From Saccharomycopsis malanga (lineage: Eukaryota; Ascomycota; Saccharomycetes; Ascoideales; Saccharomycopsidaceae), in the NCBI GenBank assembly GCA_004014935.1, contig CP025321.1, positions 2,108,001 to 2,172,000 on the forward strand: a stretch of DNA of 64,000 bases, written 5' to 3'. The notes under the pieces were generated by a model, which did not search any database, was not told where the DNA came from, and saw only the letters and a list, made by a program, of their open reading frames with translations. Shown here one piece after another: positions 9,747 through 18,559 of this stretch. A program made the translations under genes and the position numbers. Numbering within the stretch: the stretch's first letter is position 1; each line of letters begins with the position of its first letter.

Positions 9747-10210
9747 GTACTTGACTACGACAGTGAAGACTTTGAAGATGAAGATGGTGAATATGACTTG
9801 ATTCCAGATGAAGATGAAATCATTGGTGATATCGACGGAGAGATTCAAGAAAATTCCGACAAGAATGATGATGAAGAGGAAGAAGAAAAGCCGGAATCAA
9901 AGAAGTCCAAGAAACAGCAAAAGAAAGAAAACGAGAAGAGAGCTGGTAAGAAAAAACCAGTCAAGAAATCCAAGACAGACGAAGCTGCTGAAAAGAAAGT
10001 TGAGTTTGATGAAAACTTGGAAAAAGGCCAGTATTCTATGGAAAGGAAGAAGGTCATTGAACAAACAATGACTTCTGGTGTTGTAATTGAAGACAGAACT
10101 GTTGGTGAAGGTCCAAAGGTCAATTCTGGTGCCGCTTACGGTTCCCAATCTTTGTCTGGACTTCCATTCAACTGTGAATTGACCTTTGAAGCCAAGCTTG
10201 TCTCTTTGAG
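9747..10210 (+). pseudogene. FPR3/FPR4-type nucleolar prolyl isomerase pseudogene fragment
   Basis: The frame from 9747 reads DYDSEDFEDEDGEYDLIPDE, then acidic and Lys-rich blocks and VEFDENLEKG, and ends AYGSQSLSGLPFNCELTFEA. This is the acidic middle of a nucleolar FKBP (Fpr3/Fpr4) followed by the last part of its FKBP domain. The beginning of the gene is absent. The sequence also jumps from GVVIEDRTVGEGPKVNSG straight to AAYGSQSLSG, so the central ~60 residues of the FKBP fold, with its active site, are deleted. After KLVSL the frame runs into unrelated DNA. The fragment lies between SINE-derived sequence (10215-10341) and LE1. A functional parent copy is expected elsewhere. Confidence 0.85.
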
Positions 10211-10214
10211 ACAA

Positions 10215-10341
10215 TTATTCTTTCAACATTGTAAAAGCAGGGAGTAAAAAGTGTTTGTGTGGGAATTGAACCCTTGAACATGTTAGGTCATTTTCTCTTT
10301 TCCAAGATCGCTAGCCACTGAGCATGGGACGTACCGGCCGG
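10215..10341 (-). mobile_element. SINE 5' (head) fragment
   Basis: On the minus strand, GCTCAGTGGCTAGCGATCTT (A box) is followed by GACCTAACATG and GGGTTCAATTCCCACAC (good B box), then ACTTTTTACTCCCTG of the body. It stops where the FPR3/4 fragment begins. Pol III box A and B are both recognisable. Confidence 0.82.
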
Positions 10342-10483
10342 AAATGTATATTTAATTATGGGGTTTACGGCCCAATTCTTCAATACTACGGAATAAATAT
10401 GTACACAACTACACATGTAAATGTCCAACAGCACATATATGAACAACTATATAAAAGACGATTATTGTATGCCAGACTACATT

Positions 10484-11431
10484 TCATATTGCTGCATCTT
10501 CAAATTGGCAGGTTGTGCCAGGGTTTCCCGAAGGAGGGTTTGGTTTGGACCTCCGCATGTCGTCGGTCATAAAATGGTTGCCCCATAGGCAGACGAGCCC
10601 CTTTTCTCTGCCATTAATGCGAGACTTGAGCACTCTAACCATTGCTTTCGGGCCAAAGACAATTTTGGTGGCCCGGGAAAGCTGGCTAATGTTTGAATTG
10701 AGGGGCAACAACAAGATAATGTGGTCAGAAAAGAGATGAAGCGACCTGAGAAGAGGCACAATGGCCAATGGCTTTAGCTGTTGCAAGTTGAATACTTTCT
10801 GGTGTCTGTAGCCAGGCCCACCCCAGGGAGGAGAGGCAAATACGAAAGAAATATGCGGGAATTCGCTTTTCAAAGACTCAACTACGGCGCAAGGCTTTGC
10901 ATACTTTCTCCAGTTGGCGTTGACGAACGAAACCTTGTCGGAAACACCATAAACCTCTGCATTGTGCGCCGCACAATAAATGTTGACACGACTATAGTCG
11001 ACGCCAACACAATGGCCAAACACCCTTGCAAACTGGATGGTGTTTCCGCCTCCTCCAGAGAAGACTTCCAACACTGTGGAGGACGCAGCGTTGGGCAAGC
11101 AACAGCTGGCAAACCTGGCGACAAATACTGCTAAAGCCTCTGGCGTCACCGAAAACCAGAGCTCGCTACTCATATATACGCCCTCGTCAAAGCGAGAGAA
11201 CAAGGAATATCGCTGTTTCCAGTACTTTTTGCACTCCTTGGGAAGAGTATCATAGTTGTGCTGAACATTTACTTTCTCGTCATCTTCGCTACTACATTCG
11301 GCAACCAGTTCACTGTCAACCAGCTCACTGTCAACCAGCTCACATGCAGTCACAAACGTCAGAATGGAACTTTCACTGGCTGAGGACTTCAATCCTGAGA
11401 ACTGTCCCGAGTCGTAATCTGCACAGTCCAT
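10484..11431 (-). CDS. TGS1: Trimethylguanosine synthase Tgs1
   Basis: Nucleolar S-adenosylmethionine-dependent methyltransferase that converts the m7G cap of snRNAs, snoRNAs and telomerase RNA into 2,2,7-trimethylguanosine. The 315-residue product has the lead-in YWKQRYSLFSRFDEGV (70-85), the SAM-binding loop LEVFSGGGGNTIQFA (121-135), GVDYS, and the catalytic SPPWGGPGY (200-208), matching the SPPWGGPEY of the S. cerevisiae enzyme. The C-terminal LLPLNSNISQLSRA also fits. The start is ATG at 11431 (MDCADYD); the GTG four codons upstream is not a start. An acidic N-terminal stretch is encoded by a 15-bp tandem repeat (about 11300-11340) using CTG codons. Confidence 0.93.
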   Translation of the reverse strand: MDCADYDSGQFSGLKSSASESSILTFVTACELVDSELVDSELVAECSSEDDEKVNVQHNYDTLPKECKKYWKQRYSLFSRFDEGVYMSSELWFSVTPEALAVFVARFASCCLPNAASSTVLEVFSGGGGNTIQFARVFGHCVGVDYSRVNIYCAAHNAEVYGVSDKVSFVNANWRKYAKPCAVVESLKSEFPHISFVFASPPWGGPGYRHQKVFNLQQLKPLAIVPLLRSLHLFSDHIILLLPLNSNISQLSRATKIVFGPKAMVRVLKSRINGREKGLVCLWGNHFMTDDMRRSKPNPPSGNPGTTCQFEDAAI

Positions 11432-12175
11432 CGAAATACACACACTATACCGCTAAATTTCATGGAAAACACTTACAATTGGCCACTGAATCTGCCCTAT
11501 ATCGGAATCCAGCAAATATACTTACCAAAAACTGCTGATTCATAAACACCACAACACTTTGCCCTCAGCTTTATGAAAATCTTGAGATGCTATGCTCATT
11601 GAACAAGTTTTTACACCTTCATCATGCACGATCATGTGGGCATGTGTCTGGCACATGATACTGCATTATTATACATGAGGGTTGTATTGGCACCTCCTTC
11701 TTGAAAACAACAACAACATTTGAAATCATATGCTGTTGTTTTTAAACTATCGCATCCCAATGCAAAACATTTGTCTTTCACAGCTCTTGTACACTCTCAA
11801 ACCTGACCTGACCCTCCTCGACTAGCATCCCTCTTATAGTGCACCGCATGTGCATGTGCATGTGCATGTGCATGTGCATGTGCATGCGTATGCAGCTTTA
11901 TGCGTCAACCCGCATCTCGTCTATAAACTGGGGGCAGGCAATAGTAATAATAGGAGGGAAGGAAGGGGGTCGAAGAGTTAGTTTGGCAATAGGGTATTAT
12001 TAGATTAGTGAGAATACAAATTGATCATGTAAAGAAAACAAACAAGCGTAGGCGGGTTATGAAAAAAATGGCTGGCGGCTTGATGCAAAGTGAGACCATT
12101 TTAATTGCATGCCAATCTTTTTCTGGCAAGGTATATATATAGGTGGTTCCCCTGTCAATTTTGAGAGGGATTTGA
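11432..12175. promoter_or_regulatory. Divergent promoter region with TGTGCA repeat and TATA box
   Basis: Between divergent TGS1 and the 12176 gene. It contains about seven hexamers (GCATGT/TGTGCA) at 11847-11887, a purine-rich stretch near 11950-11980, and a TATATATATA box at 12132-12141, about 35 bases before the 12176 ATG. No gene is seen. The hexamer array could vary in length and affect expression, but this is inference. Confidence 0.6.
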
Positions 12176-15100
12176 ATGGGGCATTCACCTTATTTTCATT
12201 CCCAGAACACACCAACTATTGCAATGGCACCTTTACGGCTCAGTAGCATCACATATGCGCAGCATACAGCGTCTTCAGAGGAGACGTGTGGAAGAAAGAT
12301 GCCAGTGAGAAACGTTTCGCATAGAACCAGTTCGTCATATTATACGGAGACATCGTCTTCTAGTGCTGGAAGACCATATAAGCATCAACGAACATACACA
12401 TGCTCGTCATCGGCGTCAGGGTCGCCCCAAAAGACCAATCCGTCCTCGTTTTCCACGTCCACTGATGCCTCGCAGTCTTATTCCACGTACAACTCATATA
12501 CCGTCTCGTCAGATCCACATTCTAGCCCGCAGCAGGTTTCTGACTCTGGCAGCGTCACTTCTAAGACATCTGCAAGAAACAAGGGGCTCGACGCCATTCC
12601 AGAACAGCAGCCAATCAACTATTACCATCAGAAGGTGGTGGCTCCAAAACCCACCAGGGCCTTTTCGCCAGGCAACATTATCATCAAGCAAGTGGATCCA
12701 GAAACGTTTAACTTTGGAAGTCTGCGTGCAAATTCGAAAAAAACCCAGACAGACACAATAGGTTATAGCGAGGGCACTTGCACTATTCCTACTGCTAACA
12801 ATCTGACCATAATAACCAGCCAGGACGGCCATTCGCTTGGACCAACAATGCCAGTTGAATTTTTGAATGAGTTGGACAAAGCAAATGAAACAGTTCAATT
12901 AGATGGAGCAAATATTCGATTAAATAATCAAGCAAATAATGAAACGATTTATTTGGATAAATTAAATAATCAAATGAATCAATCAAGTAATCAATCAAAT
13001 AATCAAATAAATAATCAAACAAATCAATCAAATCAATCAAATCAATCAAATAATCAATCAAACAATCAATCAAATCAATCAAATAATCAATCAATTAAAT
13101 TGAATAAATCCGGCTCTATAAAAACTAATCGTGGAGCTCAATCTTTGAAAAGATCTCATGCTACTAGAAGAGGTTGGAGAAAGCATATTGGACTTTTCAG
13201 TGACAAGCTTAAACTCAAATTCAAAAACTGGCGAGTGATTGCCAAACGGATGGCCAGAAGAAGAAACAAAGTGACTGTCAAAAACAAATATCATAAGCAT
13301 ACTCCTACAACTAGCACCAATTCTCGCAAGCTTAAAAAGCAGCTTACAGAGATCATCACCAACTCGTCGTCTTCTGACTTGCTCAATGACAAGAGCTTTT
13401 TGCAAAAGTATGCTGAGAAGAAACGGCAAAAGAAGAATAGAAATCCCAAAGCCTTGAGCAAAAAAATCTCCTTAATTGGAAACAAAAAACAATACAATGA
13501 TGGCTTGGCCTTAATCCCTCCTTTAGCCGGGGTCTACAAGGAATCGCGCGATATTTCCATAGGCTCCCAGTTGACCATGCTGAACATTGAGAAATTCACC
13601 AGCTTGCCAACCTACAAGCCTATCAAACGTGATATTATAGAAAAGTACGTGTCGGAGGTCTCTGAGGAGATTGCCAACAATATGGATAGAAGCTTGCTTT
13701 CTGACGAAAGCCTCACCAATGCCACTGCTCCTGAAAGCAAGGCGATCATCACCACGGTGGCTGTAGCCAATGATGTCCGCAAAGAATCTTGTGAGATCGA
13801 GCCTACTGCTGCTGCACTTGTTCACCGGACCACCAGTGGCTTACATAGTCTTGTAGCTTCCACTGCCATCGAGCCTGCAAAGGAACCAGTGAAGAACAAG
13901 AGTTTTGAATCAATGAATTCCAACGTCAACGCTGAATTGTCCCAACAATGCAAACATCTTGGCCAGAATGCGTCCCAAGACAGTAATTTAGACACATCTG
14001 TCACATTGGCACATGCAGATCCTATGGACAGTGCCAGCGACATTGTTGATCCTGCCTACGAAGCTTTCCTTGACAATTGGTCTGCATATCTCAAAAATGC
14101 AATTGCCCAAAGAGTAGCCCTCAAGTTGGAAATCTCCTACACCCAAAGCGTAGGAAATTACACTACAGATGCCACCACCATTGGCGACAAAAGCGTGCTT
14201 TCGGAGTCCAGCAACATTCTGCCTACCCCGGCTCGTGACGTTAAACGTATGAGTGTTTTAAATGCTCTTCTTCCTGAATATTCGGACAACGAAGATACTG
14301 CAACCAGTTTGACTAGCGTAGCCGACCATTCAGACTCCCAAAGTGATGCTTCTGAAGCAACTGCCTTTTCACCATTTCCAACCGATAAAGTGGACTCTTC
14401 TGCTGAATTTATTGGTAATACCAAAACAACCACAACCCCTGTTGATGTCTCTGATGACATTAAACCAACTATTGATAATATAGAGGTTTCTTCCATCCAT
14501 TTGGAAAATCCTGTTTCTTCCATCCATTTGGAAAATCCTGTTTCTTCCAGCCATTTGGAAAATGACAATGCTTCACTTTCCACAGTAGAGTCTTCCGCTT
14601 CCGTCCATACTTCCGACCAATCTGATTCTAAAACACATTATTATTCTATTGCTGATTCCCAGAACAGTAAAGAACATCCCGTGGATTCTGCTGCAATTGC
14701 TGTCGTCAATATGGATTCTGGTGCAGACCAAACCATTGTCCATGACTTGACAAGATCCAATACAGTAGTAGTGAAACAAGAATTCCATGAAGAACAAAAC
14801 CAAAACACCAAGAAACTCATCAATAACACCAAATCAATCTTGGACATTTTGGCTTTTCCTGAAACTTCCATTTCCGACATTGATATCGATCTCAATGAAT
14901 ACACCAGTTTCGACTTGATGCGAGCCTCCCACCATCAGAAACAACTGGAACCAGAACGCGGCACTCTTTTCCAAAACGTCGCTAGTCCTAGAAAAATCAC
15001 CAATTCCAACAAAGCCTTTTCTGAAATCTCACGCTCCTCCTCTTTGGCCTCTTCCATTGACATCTCCCCATTAAATTTCCCAAAGAAATATAGCAGTATG

Positions 15101-15289
15101 AACGATATGAATAGCTTGAAATTGGAAAACAACTTGCGTGGATCAACCAACCCTTACTACCGCAGTAACAGCAACTCTGCCTTACTAAGCCATAGACCAT
15201 TGTCCATGAGATACAACAGAAAATCCAACAACGTGTCCATCATCAGATTCTTGAGCCAGCAACATCAACAAGACGTCATTGCTGAGTAA
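12176..15289 (+). CDS. Unrecognised Ser/Thr/Asn-rich protein, 1037 residues
   Basis: A long uninterrupted frame with its own ATG and a TATA box just upstream, so it is a real gene, but no family was recognised. The N-terminal 150 residues are Ser/Thr-rich. A poly Asn-Gln-Ser tract (about residues 250-310, encoded at 12950-13095) comes from the repeat AATCAATCA. A basic segment follows (RRGWRKHIGLFSDKLKLKFK, then NWRVIAKRMARRRNK). A more ordered part around FLDNWSAYLKNAIAQRVALK lies near residues 630-650. A 27-bp tandem repeat at 14487-14566 gives three copies of an SS(I/S)HLEN-type unit. There is no signal peptide or membrane segment. The composition suggests a scaffold or cortical/regulatory protein, but no function should be assigned. 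Confidence 0.8.
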   Translation: MGHSPYFHSQNTPTIAMAPLRLSSITYAQHTASSEETCGRKMPVRNVSHRTSSSYYTETSSSSAGRPYKHQRTYTCSSSASGSPQKTNPSSFSTSTDASQSYSTYNSYTVSSDPHSSPQQVSDSGSVTSKTSARNKGLDAIPEQQPINYYHQKVVAPKPTRAFSPGNIIIKQVDPETFNFGSLRANSKKTQTDTIGYSEGTCTIPTANNLTIITSQDGHSLGPTMPVEFLNELDKANETVQLDGANIRLNNQANNETIYLDKLNNQMNQSSNQSNNQINNQTNQSNQSNQSNNQSNNQSNQSNNQSIKLNKSGSIKTNRGAQSLKRSHATRRGWRKHIGLFSDKLKLKFKNWRVIAKRMARRRNKVTVKNKYHKHTPTTSTNSRKLKKQLTEIITNSSSSDLLNDKSFLQKYAEKKRQKKNRNPKALSKKISLIGNKKQYNDGLALIPPLAGVYKESRDISIGSQLTMLNIEKFTSLPTYKPIKRDIIEKYVSEVSEEIANNMDRSLLSDESLTNATAPESKAIITTVAVANDVRKESCEIEPTAAALVHRTTSGLHSLVASTAIEPAKEPVKNKSFESMNSNVNAELSQQCKHLGQNASQDSNLDTSVTLAHADPMDSASDIVDPAYEAFLDNWSAYLKNAIAQRVALKLEISYTQSVGNYTTDATTIGDKSVLSESSNILPTPARDVKRMSVLNALLPEYSDNEDTATSLTSVADHSDSQSDASEATAFSPFPTDKVDSSAEFIGNTKTTTTPVDVSDDIKPTIDNIEVSSIHLENPVSSIHLENPVSSSHLENDNASLSTVESSASVHTSDQSDSKTHYYSIADSQNSKEHPVDSAAIAVVNMDSGADQTIVHDLTRSNTVVVKQEFHEEQNQNTKKLINNTKSILDILAFPETSISDIDIDLNEYTSFDLMRASHHQKQLEPERGTLFQNVASPRKITNSNKAFSEISRSSSLASSIDISPLNFPKKYSSMNDMNSLKLENNLRGSTNPYYRSNSNSALLSHRPLSMRYNRKSNNVSIIRFLSQQHQQDVIAE
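12950..13095 (+). repeat. In-frame AATCAA repeat encoding an Asn/Gln/Ser tract
   Basis: Imperfect units of AATCAATCA and AATAATCAA lie inside the 12176 gene. All keep the reading frame and encode runs of NQSN and NNQS. Prion-like low complexity; likely polymorphic in length. Confidence 0.85.
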
Positions 15290-15394
15290 TCTTTAAGTAC
15301 CCTTTTGCTAGTTAATATATGTTTTATGTTGAATGATGTACGCTACCAGTCAGGTTCTTAATAATGGTAATCGTATATTTCACCTCAAGTAATA

Positions 15395-16330
15395 ATTTAT
15401 AATAATAATATAATCAAGCCTAGTATTCATTATTATTTCAAAACTCATTTAAAATAAAGTAAAACTATAAGTCAGTTGTATAAATAAACATAATTTAAGA
15501 ATTCTAATAAAAAATTAAGAATTCTAATTTTTTCTTAATTTAGACTTTCAACAATAAAACTCTTTCAACACAATCTACAGATTGTTGTATTGAGAACTAA
15601 AACTTACCTTATAATATTTGGCAAAAGAGCAGCCAAAGTTTATTACCAATTTGCTGTCAATATACAACTTCCATAAGAATATTATAAAACAAATTACAAA
15701 CTGAAATAGCCAAAACCAAAAAACTAAAATCAAAGTAACATTAAACCATTTGCATCTTTACTTGAATAGGAATGAAACTTTTTTCAAAACGGACTCCCAT
15801 GAACAGAGATATAAAGCTTATTAATAAATGCATTATGCTATACCAAGCCCTATAAAATATCCAATGTATAGCGGATGGTGAAATTTGACAATTTCACAAT
15901 ATATTATGTTTATTGTTGAATACAAATCCCTCTGAGAACCTATTAAAAAAAATATATTTTTTTAGCTCTTGAAATACACGTTTCTTTGGAATAAAAGCTC
16001 ATTCAAATTTGACAAATTTCCGTTATATCAAATATTTATGCGAGAATCTAAAATGTTTCATCATAAATAGTACTATAATATAGGAAAAAAATTTAAAATG
16101 CTGGGATATGTTTTTTAAATCAAAATAACCTGGATATCACTGATTTAATCCAGTAAAACGTTTGATGATTACTCCAAAACGTCAACAGCGCGAATCGAGT
16201 ACCAAAACCCCAAGTGAGGAACGCCACACTTGTTTTCTGCACTATTCTGCACTATTATGCACTGTTTTTTGTGGCGCATGCCCCAACCAACTTGGCCACT
16301 TGGCAATAGTAAGGCAGCATATTAGGCATA
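15395..16330 (-). mobile_element. Long repeat element LE2, internally deleted
   Basis: Same family as LE1. The minus-strand head near 16330 has ATGCCTAATATGC, TGGCCAAGTTGG, three AGTGCA units and GGTACTCGATTCGCGC. It ends GAATACTAGGCTTGATTATA near 15407. It lacks about 285 bases relative to LE1 (corresponding to 8867-9155); the junction falls at TTCAAAT, present at both edges in LE1, so deletion by short direct-repeat recombination is likely. It is directly adjacent, in the same orientation, to the SINE at 16337. Confidence 0.88.
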
Positions 16331-16336
16331 TTAAAT

Positions 16337-16645
16337 AATATCTTATATTTCGAGCCCCCTAAATATCAGTTTCGTATATGCGCTATATCTAACAGGACTT
16401 AATAAAACTCTGTAAGGAAACCCCAATCATGTCCTGTTGATCATAATCAAATCACTCAATTAGTTGGAAAGTAAGCACAATTGCTTTAAGTCGTATTTCA
16501 GACAGTTGCACTTGCCTGTGAAGTCACATTCAGCATCATAAAAAGAGTGAGTAAAAGTTTTGTGTTGGGAATCGAATCAATGTTCTTTTTAGGTCTTTTT
16601 TCTCTCTCTGAGAGCACTAACCACTGAGCCATCCGGCCCGGTGGC
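16337..16645 (-). mobile_element. tRNA-derived SINE, full-length copy
   Basis: About 309 bp, reading leftward from 16645. A box TGGCTCAGTGG at 16631-16621, B box GATTCGATTCC at 16678-equivalent spacing on the opposite strand (plus-strand 16568-16578), body with CAGGCAAGTGCAACTGTCTG, then CGCATATACGAAACTGATAT and GGGGCTCGAAATATAAG. Its AT tail abuts LE2. It is nearly colinear with the copy at 5182-5490, which supports a discrete unit of about 310 bp. Confidence 0.9.
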
Positions 16646-16977
16646 GAGAAGCTAGTAAAGAAAGCAAAAATATGTTTAATCTGACCTACTTATCACACTT
16701 CTCCCTCCAGGCGCAAGACAAATCAATACAAATAAAACAAATACGTACAGAGGGAAAACCAGATCGAATAGAACCGCGCTAACGAAACCAGGACCAAAAG
16801 CGTGTCTTAAAAATGCTCTACGTACACTAACATTAGTAAGAAGTATTAACATTGCATTAAAATAGTATAAAAGTACAACCAACCAGCAGTTGTGTTAACA
16901 AAAGAGTAAAAAGCAAAATCAAAAAGTGCACGTAAAAGAATAAATAAAGCCTTTCTCGCCAGCGAGAATACCTACGA

Positions 16978-17271
16978 TCATTTAGTAGCGACTGGGGCAG
17001 CAGTAGACGTTGTTTCGGAACTTCCCTTGATCTTCTTGTAAGCCCAGGCCCCTCCAGCCAAAAGAGCAGCGCCAGCAATACCATACTTGGCCTTCAGCAT
17101 CGTTCCTGATTTGACAGGCTCGGGTTTGGTGGGAGGTTCAGGAGTTGTTGGTGTCTGAGGAGCTGCAGGGGTTTGGCCTTCAACGCCCTCTGGAACAGGA
17201 GCAGCAAATACAGAAGTGCCAAAGGTAGCAGACAAGCAGACAACAAAAGAAGTAAATTTGATTAATTGCAT
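16978..17271 (-). CDS. Small secreted or membrane-anchored Pro/Thr/Ala-rich protein
   Basis: 97 residues with ATG at 17271. A clear signal peptide (MQLIKFTSFVVCLSATFGTSVFA, likely cut before APVPEG) precedes a Pro/Thr/Glu-rich segment with repeated TPxxP motifs. A hydrophobic stretch YGIAGAALLAGGAWAYKKI (about 63-81) follows, and then a short Ser/Thr/Ala tail. The last stretch could be a single transmembrane helix rich in Gly/Ala. No family is recognised. It could be a small cell-surface protein or a mature peptide precursor. A TATA-like sequence lies about 100 bases upstream (17376). Confidence 0.7.
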   Translation of the reverse strand: MQLIKFTSFVVCLSATFGTSVFAAPVPEGVEGQTPAAPQTPTTPEPPTKPEPVKSGTMLKAKYGIAGAALLAGGAWAYKKIKGSSETTSTAAPVATK

Positions 17272-18040
17272 GTTGGATTGATTTCTTCAAGAAGGACTTT
17301 GATACTCTTTGATAGATTATAAACTTTTACAGTTGAACATGAAAAATATGTACACTACGTCAAAATGATACATATTTATATACTTTTTGACCCAAGGGAG
17401 CCTGCCAAAAGTGTTTGCCCTGCTTGAGAGACGGCTACGCTATTATTATAGGAAATAAACAATACATCGAGATGAATGTTGAAATTATCCTAGACATTGC
17501 GGTTTTTCGCAGTGAATAGGTACGCCGCGCATTCCCGCTAACAAAAGAGGCCAAGTAATTTACCACCAACTGGTACAAGGCTCGTTCTTTGTATCCAAGG
17601 AGACATGCCTGTCTTTTAAATTGTCTTTTTTGAGGAAAAATAAGGCAGAAGATTTTGAAACAGGGAAAGTTGATGTAATGTGTTCCGCTATATATAAGTA
17701 TTATTGGGGACAATGCAAGTTGGTTATTAACAGCTTAAGATTTTAAAAATTGTAACAAGTTTGAGTAGAACGATAGCTCGTTAGATTCTATAGTAACTCA
17801 CGACCCAATAAAAAACATGTTCTTTTTAGCATTGTTCATGCTTTGAGTAGTTGTTTGGGTGTCAACGTTGTCGTTGAATTGAGATGCATAGTTGTAATTT
17901 TATTCATACTTTATAATAATAGTCACACGTTATAATTTTATTCAATTATCAAATAAGCCTTCTTGGCTATTTTTAGAGCTCAGGGTTCAAGAAATATACC
18001 AGACAGAAGTGAAATTAAAAACTTGTACTACTGTCAATTA
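17272..18040. other. Intergenic, no gene recognised
   Basis: Frames here are short and lack coding character. Nothing beyond promoter-like AT-rich sequence is seen before the SINE fragment at 18041. Confidence 0.5.
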
Positions 18041-18200
18041 GCCACTGGACCGGATGGCTCTCTAAGAAGAGAAATGAGACCTGGCAGAATAGTTTAGCGG
18101 ATAGTAATGTCGAACAGCTGACAATATTATGATTAGCAGAACATAATTGGGCTTTACCAAGCCCCTTTGGACATGGCTCGTATATACAAAACTAATATTT
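18041..18200 (+). mobile_element. SINE copy, partial and diverged
   Basis: GCCACTGGACCGGATGGCTC at 18041 is the SINE head. GAGACCTGGCAG, a GGGCTTTACCAAGCCCCTTT block and CTCGTATATACAAAACTAAT follow. The B-box module and the terminal TACTGGGCTTGA are missing or unrecognisable. Confidence 0.75.
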
Positions 18201-18440
18201 GCATGTTGAATAGGATTACAGTTGGTGCAGCTTGGAGTCGTTCATAAAATAGAAACGCATACATAATAACTAAACAGCCTAAAAATAATATTTACAAATA
18301 TCATCTACAAAACCTACAAACTAACTTCCTATCTTGCCTTGTTTAGTCAACCTCATATATATTAACATACATGTCAAAACCATCTACTTTACCGTTATAC
18401 CCGATTACTCGAGTTTTCATGGCACCCCGTGACTGAAAAG

Positions 18441-18453
18441 TTCTGGAATCTTC
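18441..18453 (+). promoter_or_regulatory. Heat-shock element upstream of HSP78
   Basis: TTCTGGAATCTTC is three perfect inverted nTTCnnGAAnnTTC units, the binding site of trimeric Hsf1. A further GAA follows at 18459. It ends 106 bases before the HSP78 ATG. Its place before a heat-inducible chaperone gene strongly supports function. Confidence 0.85.
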
Positions 18454-18559
18454 TAGCAGAAGCCCGCGGAATTGGACCAATCAATATATATATCGGTAGT
18501 TGGCGATGAGATGAGGTGAAAATAAAAGATGTAAACTAAGGAAGAACAGTAGATTCATT

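Noticed and set aside
11026-11538. A 170-residue plus-strand frame over TGS1
   Set aside because: Antisense to the TGS1 coding region; no family features.
8266-16330. Long elements as a MITE or DNA transposon with terminal inverted repeats
   Set aside because: GCCTAGTAT at one end and GCCTAATAT reversed at the other give only ~9 imperfect bases, and the tail shared with the SINE explains one of them better. Not fully excluded.
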